Position numbers and translations under genes: made by a program. Below are positions 26,720-35,134 of a DNA stretch of 62,570 bases, one piece after another. Within the stretch, counting starts at the first letter, position 1. Every line of letters begins with the position of its first letter. The notes under the pieces are model-generated. The model made no database searches and was not told the origin of the DNA. It saw only the letters and a list, made by a program, of their open reading frames with translations. The stretch comes from Actinomycetota bacterium (GTDB lineage Bacteria; Actinomycetota; UBA4738; HRBIN12). The stretch covers positions 1 to 62,570 of the forward strand of contig DASQWI010000027.1 of NCBI GenBank assembly GCA_035640355.1. The letters are read 5' to 3'.

Positions 26720-27503
26720 TCCGCTGACGACCCAGTATCACGTCAAGCTCGCGCCGGGCGACGTCGCGCCGGTCGTACTCCTTCCCGGCGACCCCGGCCG
26801 GGTTCCGCTGATCGCGTCGCTGTGGGACGACGCCCGAGAGGTGGCCCGCAACCGCGAGTACGTGACCTATACCGGCGTGTATCGGGGCGTGCCGATCTCG
26901 TGCACCTCGACGGGCATCGGGGCACCGTCGACTGCGATCGCGCTGGAGGAGCTGGCTCGCGTCGGCGCCACGACGTTCATCCGTATCGGTACCGCGGGAT
27001 CCATCCAGCCGCACGCGCGGATCGGCGACGTCGCCATCTTCGATTCGGCCGCACGATACGACGGTGCGTCGGGGCTGTACGCGCCGCACGAGTATCCGGC
27101 CGTCGCGCACCAGGAGGTCGTCGCCGCGGGGATCCGCGCCGCCACCGAGCTCGACCTTCGCCATCACGTCGGAACGACACTCTCGACGGACCTGTTCTAC
27201 GCGCCACAAGAAGGAGTGGCCTTCGGCGGCTACTGGCAGTCCGGCTGGCGCGAGTTCTACGAGGACGCGCGTCGAGCGAACGTTCTGGCCGTCGAGATGG
27301 AGGCGGGCGTGATCATGGTGCTGACCCGCATCTGGGGCCTCCGCGGCGGAGCCGTCGCGCTCGTGGTCGATGACGTGTTCGAAACGACGAACGAGCAGTT
27401 CGTCCCGGAGGAGTCGTTCCGAACGGACGCCGACCTCGTGGAGCAACTCGCCCGGGTGGGGTGCGAGACCGTGCGGATCCTCGCGGAGCTCGATGCCTCT
27501 TGA
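26712..27503 (+). CDS. Nucleoside phosphorylase (uridine phosphorylase-like), copy 2
   Basis: 263-residue paralogue of the preceding gene, starting at ATG 26712 inside its end. The same motifs are present: VVLLPGDPGRV, SCTSTGIGAPSTAIALEELA, FIRIGTAGSI and AVEMEAGVIMVLTRIWGLRG. Between the copies Cys in GTCG is Ala here, and the segments around the base pocket (YAPHEYPAV against YAPLGYPAV) differ slightly. The copies may form a heteromer or use different bases. Confidence 0.88.
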   Translation: MGSPLTTQYHVKLAPGDVAPVVLLPGDPGRVPLIASLWDDAREVARNREYVTYTGVYRGVPISCTSTGIGAPSTAIALEELARVGATTFIRIGTAGSIQPHARIGDVAIFDSAARYDGASGLYAPHEYPAVAHQEVVAAGIRAATELDLRHHVGTTLSTDLFYAPQEGVAFGGYWQSGWREFYEDARRANVLAVEMEAGVIMVLTRIWGLRGGAVALVVDDVFETTNEQFVPEESFRTDADLVEQLARVGCETVRILAELDAS

Positions 27504-28597
27504 TCGCTCTGCGCGTGCTGCTGTTCCTGGCGGGAGCAGCGGTCGTCGTGTGGGGGGTCCGCTCGGTCATCCGGACGTTCCTCGTTCCTCGCGCGCTCCG
27601 TAACACGCTCGGCAGGGCCGTGTTCATCGGGGTTCGCAGGATCCTTCGGCCGTGGGCCGGCGAGCGGCAGGACTACGCCATGCGCGATCGGGTCATGGCG
27701 TACTACGCACCCGTCGCTCTCATCACGCTGCTGGTCGTGTGGGTCGCCATCCTCCTGATCGGGTTCACCGCGATGTTCTACGCGCTCGGGAGTGTCAGCC
27801 CGATCCAGGCGTTCACCATCGCGGGATCGTCGATGTTCACCCTCGGATTCGCCACCCGCGAGGGCGCGCCGGCCGTGATGCTGGACTTCGTCGCGGCGGG
27901 GACGGGCCTCGTATTCCTCGCGCTGTTCATCACCTACCTGCCCAGCCTGTACAGCGGGTTCCAACGCCGCGAGCGGGGTGTGGCCAAGCTCGAGGTGCGA
28001 GCCGGCCAACCGCCGACGGGCGTGTACCTGATCGAGCTCGCGTGGATCGTCGGCCGGCTGGAAAACCTCCGCGATCTGTTCGCGGAGTGGGAGGACTGGT
28101 TCACCGACGTCGACGAGAGCCACAGCGCGCTCCCCGCACTGGCGTTCTTCCGCTCGACGCACCCTGACCAATCGTGGATCACCGCGGCGGGCGCGATCCT
28201 GGACGCCGCGTCGCTGTACGACTCGTCCATCGACACGCCCCGGATACCCGAGCCGCAGTACATGATCCGCTCGGGATACCTGTGCCTCAGGCATCTCGCC
28301 GACTTCTTCCAGATCCCCGTCGACCACGACCCTCGGCCGGACGATCCGATCTCGATCAGGCGAGAGGAGTTCGACGAGGTGTACGACCGGCTGGCGAACC
28401 GGGGCGTACGCGTGCGAACCGACCGTGATCAGTGCTGGCGCGACTTCGCAGGGTGGCGGGTGAACTACGACTCCGCGCTCGTGGGGCTGGCGCGCCTCAC
28501 CATGGCGCCCGTTGCACCCTGGTCCTCGGACCGGTACGACGACGTCCACTTCATCCCGCGTCTGTTCCCCAAAGAGCGCCGCGGCGCTTCGAAATAG
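27500..28597 (+). CDS. Channel-like membrane protein with large cytoplasmic domain
   Basis: About 365 residues. A first membrane helix (residues about 3-24) is followed by a basic loop, then a helix VALITLLVVWVAILLIGF, a re-entrant-like stretch FTIAGSSMFTLGFATREG and another helix ending TYLPSLYSGF. This is the layout of a two-helix potassium channel pore, but the filter TVGYG is replaced by FTLGFA. The C-terminal 210 residues are soluble, helical and of no known family. TTG 27500 overlaps the phosphorylase stop (TTGA); GTG 27515 is an alternative start. Confidence 0.7.
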   Translation: MIALRVLLFLAGAAVVVWGVRSVIRTFLVPRALRNTLGRAVFIGVRRILRPWAGERQDYAMRDRVMAYYAPVALITLLVVWVAILLIGFTAMFYALGSVSPIQAFTIAGSSMFTLGFATREGAPAVMLDFVAAGTGLVFLALFITYLPSLYSGFQRRERGVAKLEVRAGQPPTGVYLIELAWIVGRLENLRDLFAEWEDWFTDVDESHSALPALAFFRSTHPDQSWITAAGAILDAASLYDSSIDTPRIPEPQYMIRSGYLCLRHLADFFQIPVDHDPRPDDPISIRREEFDEVYDRLANRGVRVRTDRDQCWRDFAGWRVNYDSALVGLARLTMAPVAPWSSDRYDDVHFIPRLFPKERRGASK

Positions 28598-28626
28598 CCG
28601 TCAGCTCTCGCACCGGCGCGTAGCGT

Positions 28627-29562
28627 TCACACCGGTAGCGGCTGCCAGTCCGGCGACAGGTCGACGGCTGCGTCAGTCGTCAGGCGCACCGGGCTCGAGC
28701 CGTCGGCGTTCATCGACCAGATGTCGACGTTGCCCTCTCCCACGACGAACGAGACAAACGCGATCGTCGTGGCGTCGGGCGACCACGAGGGGTCGAAGTC
28801 CATCTGCGAAGGGCTGTTCGTGAGATTCACCTCGACCCGCGTGGCGACGTCGATCGCGTAGATCTCGGACGAACCGTTCGGACAGCACCGTTCGACGGCG
28901 ATGCTCAAGCCATCGGGCGACCAGGTCGGGTTGCCGTCGACGAAGGAGTTCACTGTTATCCGTCTTACGCCGCTGCCGTCGGCGTTCATCAGGTAGAGCT
29001 CCGGAAAGCCGCCGTCGCGATCGGAGACGAACGCGATCCTCGCGCCGTCGGGCGACCAGGCGGGCGATCGGTCGGCGGACCCAATCCCCTGCGTCGTGAG
29101 CTGATCGGGCGCGGAGCCGTCCGCGTTCGCCACGAAGATGCGGAGGGGGGCGCCAGGCGTTGTCCGGGATGCGTAGACGATGCGCGTTCCATCAGGCGAC
29201 CACGACGGGTCACGCTCCAGTGCCGGCGTCCTGGTGAGGCGGGTTCGTCCTCTGCCGGCCGCGGTCATGACGAACAGGTCGGGTCGGGCCGTCTCAGGCT
29301 TGCGTCGAACGAAGGCGATCTGCCGCCCGTCCGGTGACCACTCGGGCTGCAAATCCGAGATCCCCTCGTTGTCGGTGAGGTTGACCGGCCCCTCCCCGGT
29401 TGCGCTCATGGTGAATATCTCGGCGTCCCCGTCCCGGTCCGAGCGGAATGCCAGCAGGCCGTTCGCCGACGCCTGGGGCGTGATCTGAGCACGAACGGGT
29501 GCGATGTCCCCCGCCGTCAGGACGCCCACGAGCAAGATGAGCACGGGAGTGGTTCGACGCAT
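28627..29562 (-). CDS. Secreted TolB-like beta-propeller (PD40 repeats)
   Basis: 311 residues. A Sec signal peptide ends near PVRAQ (residue 26). Five full WSPDG blades follow, e.g. PEWSPDGRQIAFVRR, PSWSPDGTRIVYASR and PAWSPDGARIAFVSD, plus a final PDWQP blade, each with the N-A-D-G-S loop. It is therefore a six-bladed propeller for protein or glycan contacts outside the membrane. ATG 29562 has AGAGAGGT upstream. There is no Pal, TolA or outer-membrane context, so it is not classical TolB. Divergent from the glycosidase. Confidence 0.87.
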   Translation of the reverse strand: MRRTTPVLILLVGVLTAGDIAPVRAQITPQASANGLLAFRSDRDGDAEIFTMSATGEGPVNLTDNEGISDLQPEWSPDGRQIAFVRRKPETARPDLFVMTAAGRGRTRLTRTPALERDPSWSPDGTRIVYASRTTPGAPLRIFVANADGSAPDQLTTQGIGSADRSPAWSPDGARIAFVSDRDGGFPELYLMNADGSGVRRITVNSFVDGNPTWSPDGLSIAVERCCPNGSSEIYAIDVATRVEVNLTNSPSQMDFDPSWSPDATTIAFVSFVVGEGNVDIWSMNADGSSPVRLTTDAAVDLSPDWQPLPV

Positions 29563-29572
29563 CAGACCTCTC

Positions 29573-29578
29573 TAGGAT
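29573..29578 (+). promoter_or_regulatory. -10 box of the NAGPA-type gene (leaderless type)
   Basis: TAGGAT, 8 nt before GTG 29587. Confidence 0.45.
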
Positions 29579-29586
29579 GACCGGCC

Positions 29587-30768
29587 GTGAAACCTACCAT
29601 CCGACGTTCGGTGCTCCTGGCGACGGCCCTGGCCTGTCTGGTCGCGCTGGCCGCGTCCCCATCGGGCGAGGCCGGTGACCGAGACCTCCTTCAGTCGCTC
29701 CGTCCGATCGTCCGGACGAAGAAGATCGCCCCGGGAGTGCTGTTCACCCGGATCGTCGAACGGCAGGTCCCGCGCCGGACGTTCGTACTGAAGATCGATC
29801 CATCGAAGGCCGTCACGGTCGACATGGCGCTCGCCAAGCCCAGGATGCCCGCGCGGCGTGAGACGAGCGGGATCGCCAGGGCGCACGACGCGCTGGCCGC
29901 GACGAACGGTGACTTCAGCGTCCGCAACGTCGGCCGGATGGTTCACGCATTCGCGCAGGACGGCGATCTCGTGCAGACCTCCGGACCGGGCTCGGCGTTC
30001 TTCGCCCTTCGACGCGACGAGACGGACGCGTTCGTGGGAACGCCTCGAATGGACGTCACGGTGACGAACCAGACCACCGGACAGACATTGAGGATCGATC
30101 GGTGGAATCACGGGGGCCCGACGCCGGGCGAGATCGTGGCGTTCTCCCCGCTGGGTGGCTCGCTCGAGGCCCCGCCTCCGTTCACATGCTCGGTTCGCCT
30201 GCTGCCGCAGACGTCGCCAGCTACCGATCCGGGAGGCGTCTTCGTGGATCACGTCGTCGACGAGGTTGGGTGTCCGGAAACTGCGATGCCGCGAAGCGGC
30301 GGTGTGGTGCTCTCGGCGGCGCCCGCCACGGACGAGGCGACGCAGCTGCTCGCGATGACGCCGGGCGCGTCGATGCGAGTTCGATGGGCACTCGGGTGGG
30401 ACGACGTGTTCGACGTCATCGGTGGACTGCCCGTGCTCCTTCAGGACGGACAGGTCGCCTTCGACCCGTGTTTTACCACGTTCTGCAATCGCAACCCCCG
30501 GACGGCAATCGGATGGACGTCCAACCAACGTCTCCTGCTGGTAGTGATCGACGGCCGGCAGCCGAGATGGTCGGTCGGCTCAACGCTTCGCGAGCTCGCG
30601 GATACCATGCGGAAGCTCGGCGCCGTCGACGCGCTGAACCTCGACGGCGGCGGCTCGAGCACGATGGTGGTCAAAGGCGACGTCGTGAACCGGCCGTCCG
30701 AAGGTCAACAGCGACGGGTCACGACTGCGGTGCTCGTGTTGCCCGGCGCGGATCCCGGCGAGCAGTAG
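29587..30768 (+). CDS. Secreted phosphodiester glycosidase (NAGPA domain)
   Basis: 393 residues. A signal peptide (about 1-28) is followed by the NAGPA fold: HDALAATNGDFSVRNVGRMV early, then NPRTAIGWTSNQRLLLVVID and DGRQPRWSVGST, and the hallmark DALNLDGGGSSTMVV near the C terminus. The family removes GlcNAc linked through a phosphodiester; in bacteria it acts on sugar-phosphate modifications of cell-wall or exopolysaccharides. A Cys pair in FDPCFTTFCNRN may be a disulfide. Confidence 0.9.
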   Translation: MKPTIRRSVLLATALACLVALAASPSGEAGDRDLLQSLRPIVRTKKIAPGVLFTRIVERQVPRRTFVLKIDPSKAVTVDMALAKPRMPARRETSGIARAHDALAATNGDFSVRNVGRMVHAFAQDGDLVQTSGPGSAFFALRRDETDAFVGTPRMDVTVTNQTTGQTLRIDRWNHGGPTPGEIVAFSPLGGSLEAPPPFTCSVRLLPQTSPATDPGGVFVDHVVDEVGCPETAMPRSGGVVLSAAPATDEATQLLAMTPGASMRVRWALGWDDVFDVIGGLPVLLQDGQVAFDPCFTTFCNRNPRTAIGWTSNQRLLLVVIDGRQPRWSVGSTLRELADTMRKLGAVDALNLDGGGSSTMVVKGDVVNRPSEGQQRRVTTAVLVLPGADPGEQ

Positions 30769-30778
30769 AACGCCCGAA

Positions 30779-31126
30779 TCAGCCGGCGTGACGCTCGCGA
30801 TGGGCGTTCAGCCCTGTCGCCAAGGTGTTCACGACTGTCGTCAGGGCGGACATGTTCGCCTCGAGACGGTCCAAACGACGCCCCAAATCGGTGCCCTGCG
30901 CATCGATCCGAGCGTCCAGTCGTGCCGCCTGTGCGTCGATCGTTGAGCTGAGTCCGTCGATCCTTGAGTCGATCCCTGAGCTGAGTCCGTCGATCCTCGA
31001 GCCGAGTCCGTCGACCCTGGAACCGAGAGCGAAACCGAGAGCGTCGATCCGAGATCCCAGGTACAACAACGATCCAAGCGACGTAGCGGCGAGTAGCCCG
31101 ATCGCGGTCCACACGGCGGCGTCCAC
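30779..31126 (-). CDS. Small membrane-anchored coiled-coil protein
   Basis: 115 residues. One N-terminal helix AVWTAIGLLAATSLGSLLYL is followed by a long coiled coil made of near-identical SRIDGL / SR[VI]DGLSS units of seven residues, then DLGRRLDRLEANMSAL. It resembles phage or hypothetical coiled-coil proteins of the DUF-type found beside secretion genes but belongs to no named family I know. GTG 31126 has TAGATT 6 nt before it. It ends 10 bp from the NAGPA gene, converging. Confidence 0.65.
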   Translation of the reverse strand: MDAAVWTAIGLLAATSLGSLLYLGSRIDALGFALGSRVDGLGSRIDGLSSGIDSRIDGLSSTIDAQAARLDARIDAQGTDLGRRLDRLEANMSALTTVVNTLATGLNAHRERHAG

Positions 31127-31132
31127 GCCTCG

Positions 31133-31138
31133 AATCTA
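31133..31138 (-). promoter_or_regulatory. -10 box of the coiled-coil gene (leaderless type)
   Basis: TAGATT on the minus strand, 6 nt before GTG 31126. Confidence 0.5.
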
Positions 31139-31164
31139 GCAGCAGGGTCAGACACGCCTGCGGC

Positions 31165-32814
31165 TTATCGTTCGCAGCCTCTCTTCACCCGCGCACTTCG
31201 ACACACGTCGATACCGCGACCGCCGATCGCAGTATCGGGCCGTCTGCCACCCCGGAGCTTGTCGTTGCCGCGACCGCCTCTCATGCGATCATCACCGGCA
31301 CCGCCCAGAACCAGATCCCGACCGCCGCGGGCGCGGATGACGTCGTCCCCGCCGCGGCCGCAGATGACGTCCCGGCCCGCGGACCCGACAAGCTCGTCGT
31401 CCCCGGCAGTCCCGATGACCTGGTTTCGGCTGTCGCCCTCGAAACCCGGACACACGTCCCAGGTCTTGGTGACTTGGTCGCTGCAGTTACCTGCGGGAGC
31501 GCCGGCCGGATCGCCAGCGGCCCGCTCGCACTCGTCCACACCTCCCGTGGTCGGCAGGCTGGCCGTGATCGTCTGGGTCCCGGTCTCGGTCGTCTGCGTG
31601 GTTGTGTCCGCGGTGGCGCGTCCGTTGTCGTCGGTCGTCGCGGTGACCGTCGATCCGCCGCCCACGAACGTGCCGACTCCGCTCTCGGTGAACGTAACGC
31701 TCACGCCCTGAACGGGGGCTCCTTCTCGGTCGGTGACGACGGCCGTGACACGGTGGACAGTTCCCGGAGCGTTCGTAGCCTCCTCGGGCCTGGCGTCGAC
31801 GTTCCGGGCCTCCAGACTGCCCCAGGTCTTGATGACCGTGTCGGTCTTGTCGTCGCTCTCGGTCGCATCGACCGCTTCCTCGCACTCTCCGCCGTCGTTC
31901 TCCGCGCCGGCGGGGTTGAAGACGTTGTCGACGTCCTCGTCGATCCAGAAGCAGATGTCGGCGGCCCCGGCTTGCGACTCCGTCGCTGCGATGGTGACCG
32001 TGCACCTGCCGTTCCCACCCGTCGTGCAGGCGTCGTTGAAGTCGGATGTGCCCGCAGCCGCCGAGTTGTCGGGGTCGTTCGCGCCGTTCAGGTTCTCGGC
32101 GTCGATCCTCGCCCCGGAGACCGGCGCGTCGGGATTGGGCGCCGTGTCGATGACGGTGCACGTGTAGGTCTCTCGCGACCCCGATCCGGTGACGGGGTTG
32201 GTCTCCGTGTCGTTGCCGCTCGCGTCGTCACAGTCCAACACTGTGCTCGCGGGGAGAGCCGCGACCCACGTCTTCGTCACGACGTCGGTGGTGTCCGGCT
32301 CCGCCGTGCCGCCAGGAGCGTCGACACCGCCACTCGGCTCCTCGACGGACGGGTTCCCAGCGTCGGGCCCCTCGGCCTGGTCGAGCTCACCGGTGAGCGT
32401 GGCGTTGTCCTTGTCGTGATCGATCCAGCCGTCGATCTCATCCGTGCCCACGACCGTGCTCGAGTACGAGATGGAACAGCTGCTGTTCCCAGAGGTGATG
32501 TCGCACGTGAAGTCGGGCGTCGCCGGGGAGTAGGCATCGGGCGTATCCGGGTCGCCTGGCCCGTTCACCTCGAAGTCGATCTCGATCGTGCCCGAGGTCC
32601 CGTCCGCCGCGGCGTCCAACGTGGCGGTTACGGAGTGGGTAGTGGCGACGGGGTTGTCGTCGGTCTCCGGCGTCAGCTGGAGCGTTCGCGAGCCGTGATT
32701 GGCCACGGCAACACCGGCCATCGGAACCACCAGGACGCTAAGGGTCAACAGAGCGGTCGAGAGCGCCGTGGAACGCCTGCTCCCTCGTGGGATCCGCGCA
32801 ATGGCGACAGTCAT
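31165..32814 (-). CDS. Secreted Ig-like protein with C-terminal RTX repeats
   Basis: 549 residues. A Sec signal peptide (about 1-38) is followed by three Ig-like modules, each ending with a related phrase ([36 protein letters not shown]). The last is invasin/Big_1-like: [20 protein letters not shown]. Residues about 455-535 are calcium-binding RTX nonapeptides ([32 protein letters not shown]). The C terminus is [17 protein letters not shown] 32814 has a GGAAGGAGG site. Probably a cell-surface adhesin or matrix protein. No type I secretion genes are nearby. Confidence 0.85.
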   Translation of the reverse strand: MTVAIARIPRGSRRSTALSTALLTLSVLVVPMAGVAVANHGSRTLQLTPETDDNPVATTHSVTATLDAAADGTSGTIEIDFEVNGPGDPDTPDAYSPATPDFTCDITSGNSSCSISYSSTVVGTDEIDGWIDHDKDNATLTGELDQAEGPDAGNPSVEEPSGGVDAPGGTAEPDTTDVVTKTWVAALPASTVLDCDDASGNDTETNPVTGSGSRETYTCTVIDTAPNPDAPVSGARIDAENLNGANDPDNSAAAGTSDFNDACTTGGNGRCTVTIAATESQAGAADICFWIDEDVDNVFNPAGAENDGGECEEAVDATESDDKTDTVIKTWGSLEARNVDARPEEATNAPGTVHRVTAVVTDREGAPVQGVSVTFTESGVGTFVGGGSTVTATTDDNGRATADTTTQTTETGTQTITASLPTTGGVDECERAAGDPAGAPAGNCSDQVTKTWDVCPGFEGDSRNQVIGTAGDDELVGSAGRDVICGRGGDDVIRARGGRDLVLGGAGDDRMRGGRGNDKLRGGRRPDTAIGGRGIDVCRSARVKRGCER

Positions 32815-32976
32815 CCGGCCCCCTCCTTCCGGCAGCGCCGTGACATTCGCCTCCTGGCAAACGCAACACGGAGCGTGTTCTCTGTAGTAAACAACGTGCT
32901 CAGACGGCCAAAGGTTGCGAGGATTCGAGGCCGATGCTCGTCCTGCTGCGGAGGCCTCAGCCCACCAGGTGGCGGC

Positions 32977-32982
32977 TAGGAT
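32977..32982 (+). promoter_or_regulatory. -10 box of the DUF1996 gene (leaderless type)
   Basis: TAGGAT, 8 nt before GTG 32991. It supports that start over the upstream ATG 32934. Confidence 0.5.
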
Positions 32983-32990
32983 GGGCCGCC

Positions 32991-35069
32991 GTGAAGCGTG
33001 TGCCCTGGCCCACCTCCGCGGTGGATCGCTCTCGACGCGTCGGCGTCATCGCTGCCGTCGTCGTTGGCAGCCTCCTGCTGGCATCCCTGGTGACGCCACC
33101 GTTCGAGGCCGAAGCGGCGGGGGGCGTTGGGCAGTTCGTCGTCCGTTGCAGGTACACACACACCCTGCAGGACGATCCGATCGTGTTCCCCGGCCAACCC
33201 GGCCTCTCACACTCGCACGATTTCTTCGGCAACAGGTCCGCCGACGCGTTTTCGACGGTCAGCGAGCTCCTGTCCAGCCGGACCACCTGCCGGCCGTCGA
33301 GCGACACCGCCCCCTACTGGGCACCAACGGCATTCATGAACGGCAAGCGGATCGAGCCGAAAGCCATGCGGATCTACTACCTGGGGAACGCGGGACAGCA
33401 CACCGAGACGATTCCAGCCGGGTTGAAGGTCATCGGCGGGAACCGCGATGCCGTTTCGGCCGGTGACAATCCGCACGTCCAGTGGTACTGCGGGGAGACC
33501 CGTGAGGTGAGGACGCCCCGTCGCGACGCTCCCTATGACTGCTCGCCGTGGTCGCAGTACGCGTTCGTGGACGGGATCATCGCGATCGTCAATCTCCCCA
33601 ACTGCTGGGACGGCGTCGGTCTCGAGTTGGGGAGCGTGGCGTATGAGGTCGGTGGAGTCTGCCCAGCGGGGTTCCCGCACGTCCTTCCTCGCCTCAGCCA
33701 ACGCATCCACTACGGGGTCATGAACCCGACGAATGCGGACGGGTCGGTGGGGCTCACGCTCTCGAGCGGTCCCTACTGGTCCATGCACTCCGACTTCTGG
33801 AACACGTGGCAGCAGGAGCGCCTGGACGAGCTCGTCCAGACATGCTTGGTGGAAGGCATTCACTGTGGGGGGGTCGACTCGTCGGCCTCGCTGGCGTGGG
33901 CGCGTCAGTTCGGCACCAGCCGGTACGACCTCGGGTACGCGGCGACGGCCGGGCGCGGCGGTCCGTACGTCGCCGGGTTCACCAACTACCAACTCACTCA
34001 GGCCTACCGCCGCCTGTCGGACGCCTTCGTCCGCGCGTACGACAGTGATGGCAAGGTCCGTTGGACGCGACTGTTCGGGTCGACGGGGATCGACCAGGCC
34101 CTCGCCGCGAGCGCGGCCGGCAACCGGGTGTACGTGAGCGGCTTTACCGACGGACGCCTGCCGGGTGAGACCGCCCGCGGTCGTGACGACGCGTTCGTGG
34201 CGAGCTTCGATTCGTCCGGCCATCTCGAGTGGCTCACACAATTCGGAACGCGAGCCGACGAGCAGGCGACGGCGATCGCCGCTACACCCGCATCCGGTGT
34301 GTACGTGGCCGGCTGGACGGACGGAGTTGTCAGACCGGGAGCGGGGGCGAGGGGACGGGACGCGTGGATAGCCAAGCTTTCGCCTAGCGGCACCCGCGTG
34401 TGGATCCGCCAGTTCGGTAGCGCGGGGACGGACGAGATCCGCGCACTCGGCCTCCGCGGCATCCATCCGGTGACGGCCGGATGGACGGACGCATCGCTGC
34501 AGGGCGGCTCCTCGGTCGGGGACTCGGACGCCTTCGTCCGCGCGTATTGGTCAGACGGGCGAGTGGCATGGACGCAGCAGTTCGGGACGATCGGCAATGA
34601 CGTCGCCACAGCGGTTGCAGGATTCAAGCGGCGGGTGTTCGTGGGCGGATCCACGAGCGGGACATTCCCGGACCAGGAGGCCTCGGGCGGTCTGGACGCG
34701 TTCGTTCAGGCGATGGATTCCAACGGCTCCCCGACGTGGAGCGACCAGTTCGGGACCGCGGCCGACGACGATGCCGCAGCGATCGTTGCTGTGCGAAGCG
34801 GCGTCTACGTCGTCGGATCGACGCTCGGAGCCCTGACGACGGACCCCGGCCTGCTCGGCGAGACTGACGTGTTCGCCAGCCGCTATATGCGGAAGGGAGG
34901 AGCTCCGATCTGGACCATGCAGCTCGGGACGATCGACTTCGACCAGGCGTACGGTGCGGCGATCGATGCCACGTCGCTGTACGTCACGGGCACCACGCAT
35001 GGAACCTTCGAAGGTCAGAACTACGCGGGCGACCGGGACGCGTTCTTGCTCCGCCTACGGTTCACGTAG
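32991..35069 (+). CDS. Secreted DUF1996 protein fused to SBBP beta-propeller
   Basis: 692 residues. A signal anchor ([18 protein letters not shown]) is followed by a DUF1996 domain (about 45-290) with [38 protein letters not shown], and [11 protein letters not shown]. From about 295 to the end run seven SBBP-type blades of the form QFGT..D.A......VYVAG.T.G (for example [40 protein letters not shown]). DUF1996 is found mostly in fungi and actinomycetes, where it binds or modifies cell-wall polymers in ways not yet clear. The blades suggest surface contacts. Confidence 0.87.
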   Translation: MKRVPWPTSAVDRSRRVGVIAAVVVGSLLLASLVTPPFEAEAAGGVGQFVVRCRYTHTLQDDPIVFPGQPGLSHSHDFFGNRSADAFSTVSELLSSRTTCRPSSDTAPYWAPTAFMNGKRIEPKAMRIYYLGNAGQHTETIPAGLKVIGGNRDAVSAGDNPHVQWYCGETREVRTPRRDAPYDCSPWSQYAFVDGIIAIVNLPNCWDGVGLELGSVAYEVGGVCPAGFPHVLPRLSQRIHYGVMNPTNADGSVGLTLSSGPYWSMHSDFWNTWQQERLDELVQTCLVEGIHCGGVDSSASLAWARQFGTSRYDLGYAATAGRGGPYVAGFTNYQLTQAYRRLSDAFVRAYDSDGKVRWTRLFGSTGIDQALAASAAGNRVYVSGFTDGRLPGETARGRDDAFVASFDSSGHLEWLTQFGTRADEQATAIAATPASGVYVAGWTDGVVRPGAGARGRDAWIAKLSPSGTRVWIRQFGSAGTDEIRALGLRGIHPVTAGWTDASLQGGSSVGDSDAFVRAYWSDGRVAWTQQFGTIGNDVATAVAGFKRRVFVGGSTSGTFPDQEASGGLDAFVQAMDSNGSPTWSDQFGTAADDDAAAIVAVRSGVYVVGSTLGALTTDPGLLGETDVFASRYMRKGGAPIWTMQLGTIDFDQAYGAAIDATSLYVTGTTHGTFEGQNYAGDRDAFLLRLRFT

Positions 35070-35081
35070 CCGAAGGGTGAG

Positions 35082-35115
35082 GGATCGGCCTCGATCCGAA
35101 GACCGACGCCGATCC
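35082..35115. terminator. Hairpin between convergent DUF1996 and RTX genes
   Basis: GGATCGGC and GCCGATCC are 8-bp arms with an 18-nt loop; CGTTCGTTTT follows on the plus strand. Placed between two gene ends. Confidence 0.4.
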
Positions 35116-35134
35116 CCACACCGTTCGTTTTGGG

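Noticed and set aside
28627-29562. Classical TolB of a Tol-Pal system
   Set aside because: No TolB N-terminal domain and no tolQRA or pal nearby; the organism appears to be Gram-positive. Only the propeller repeats are alike.
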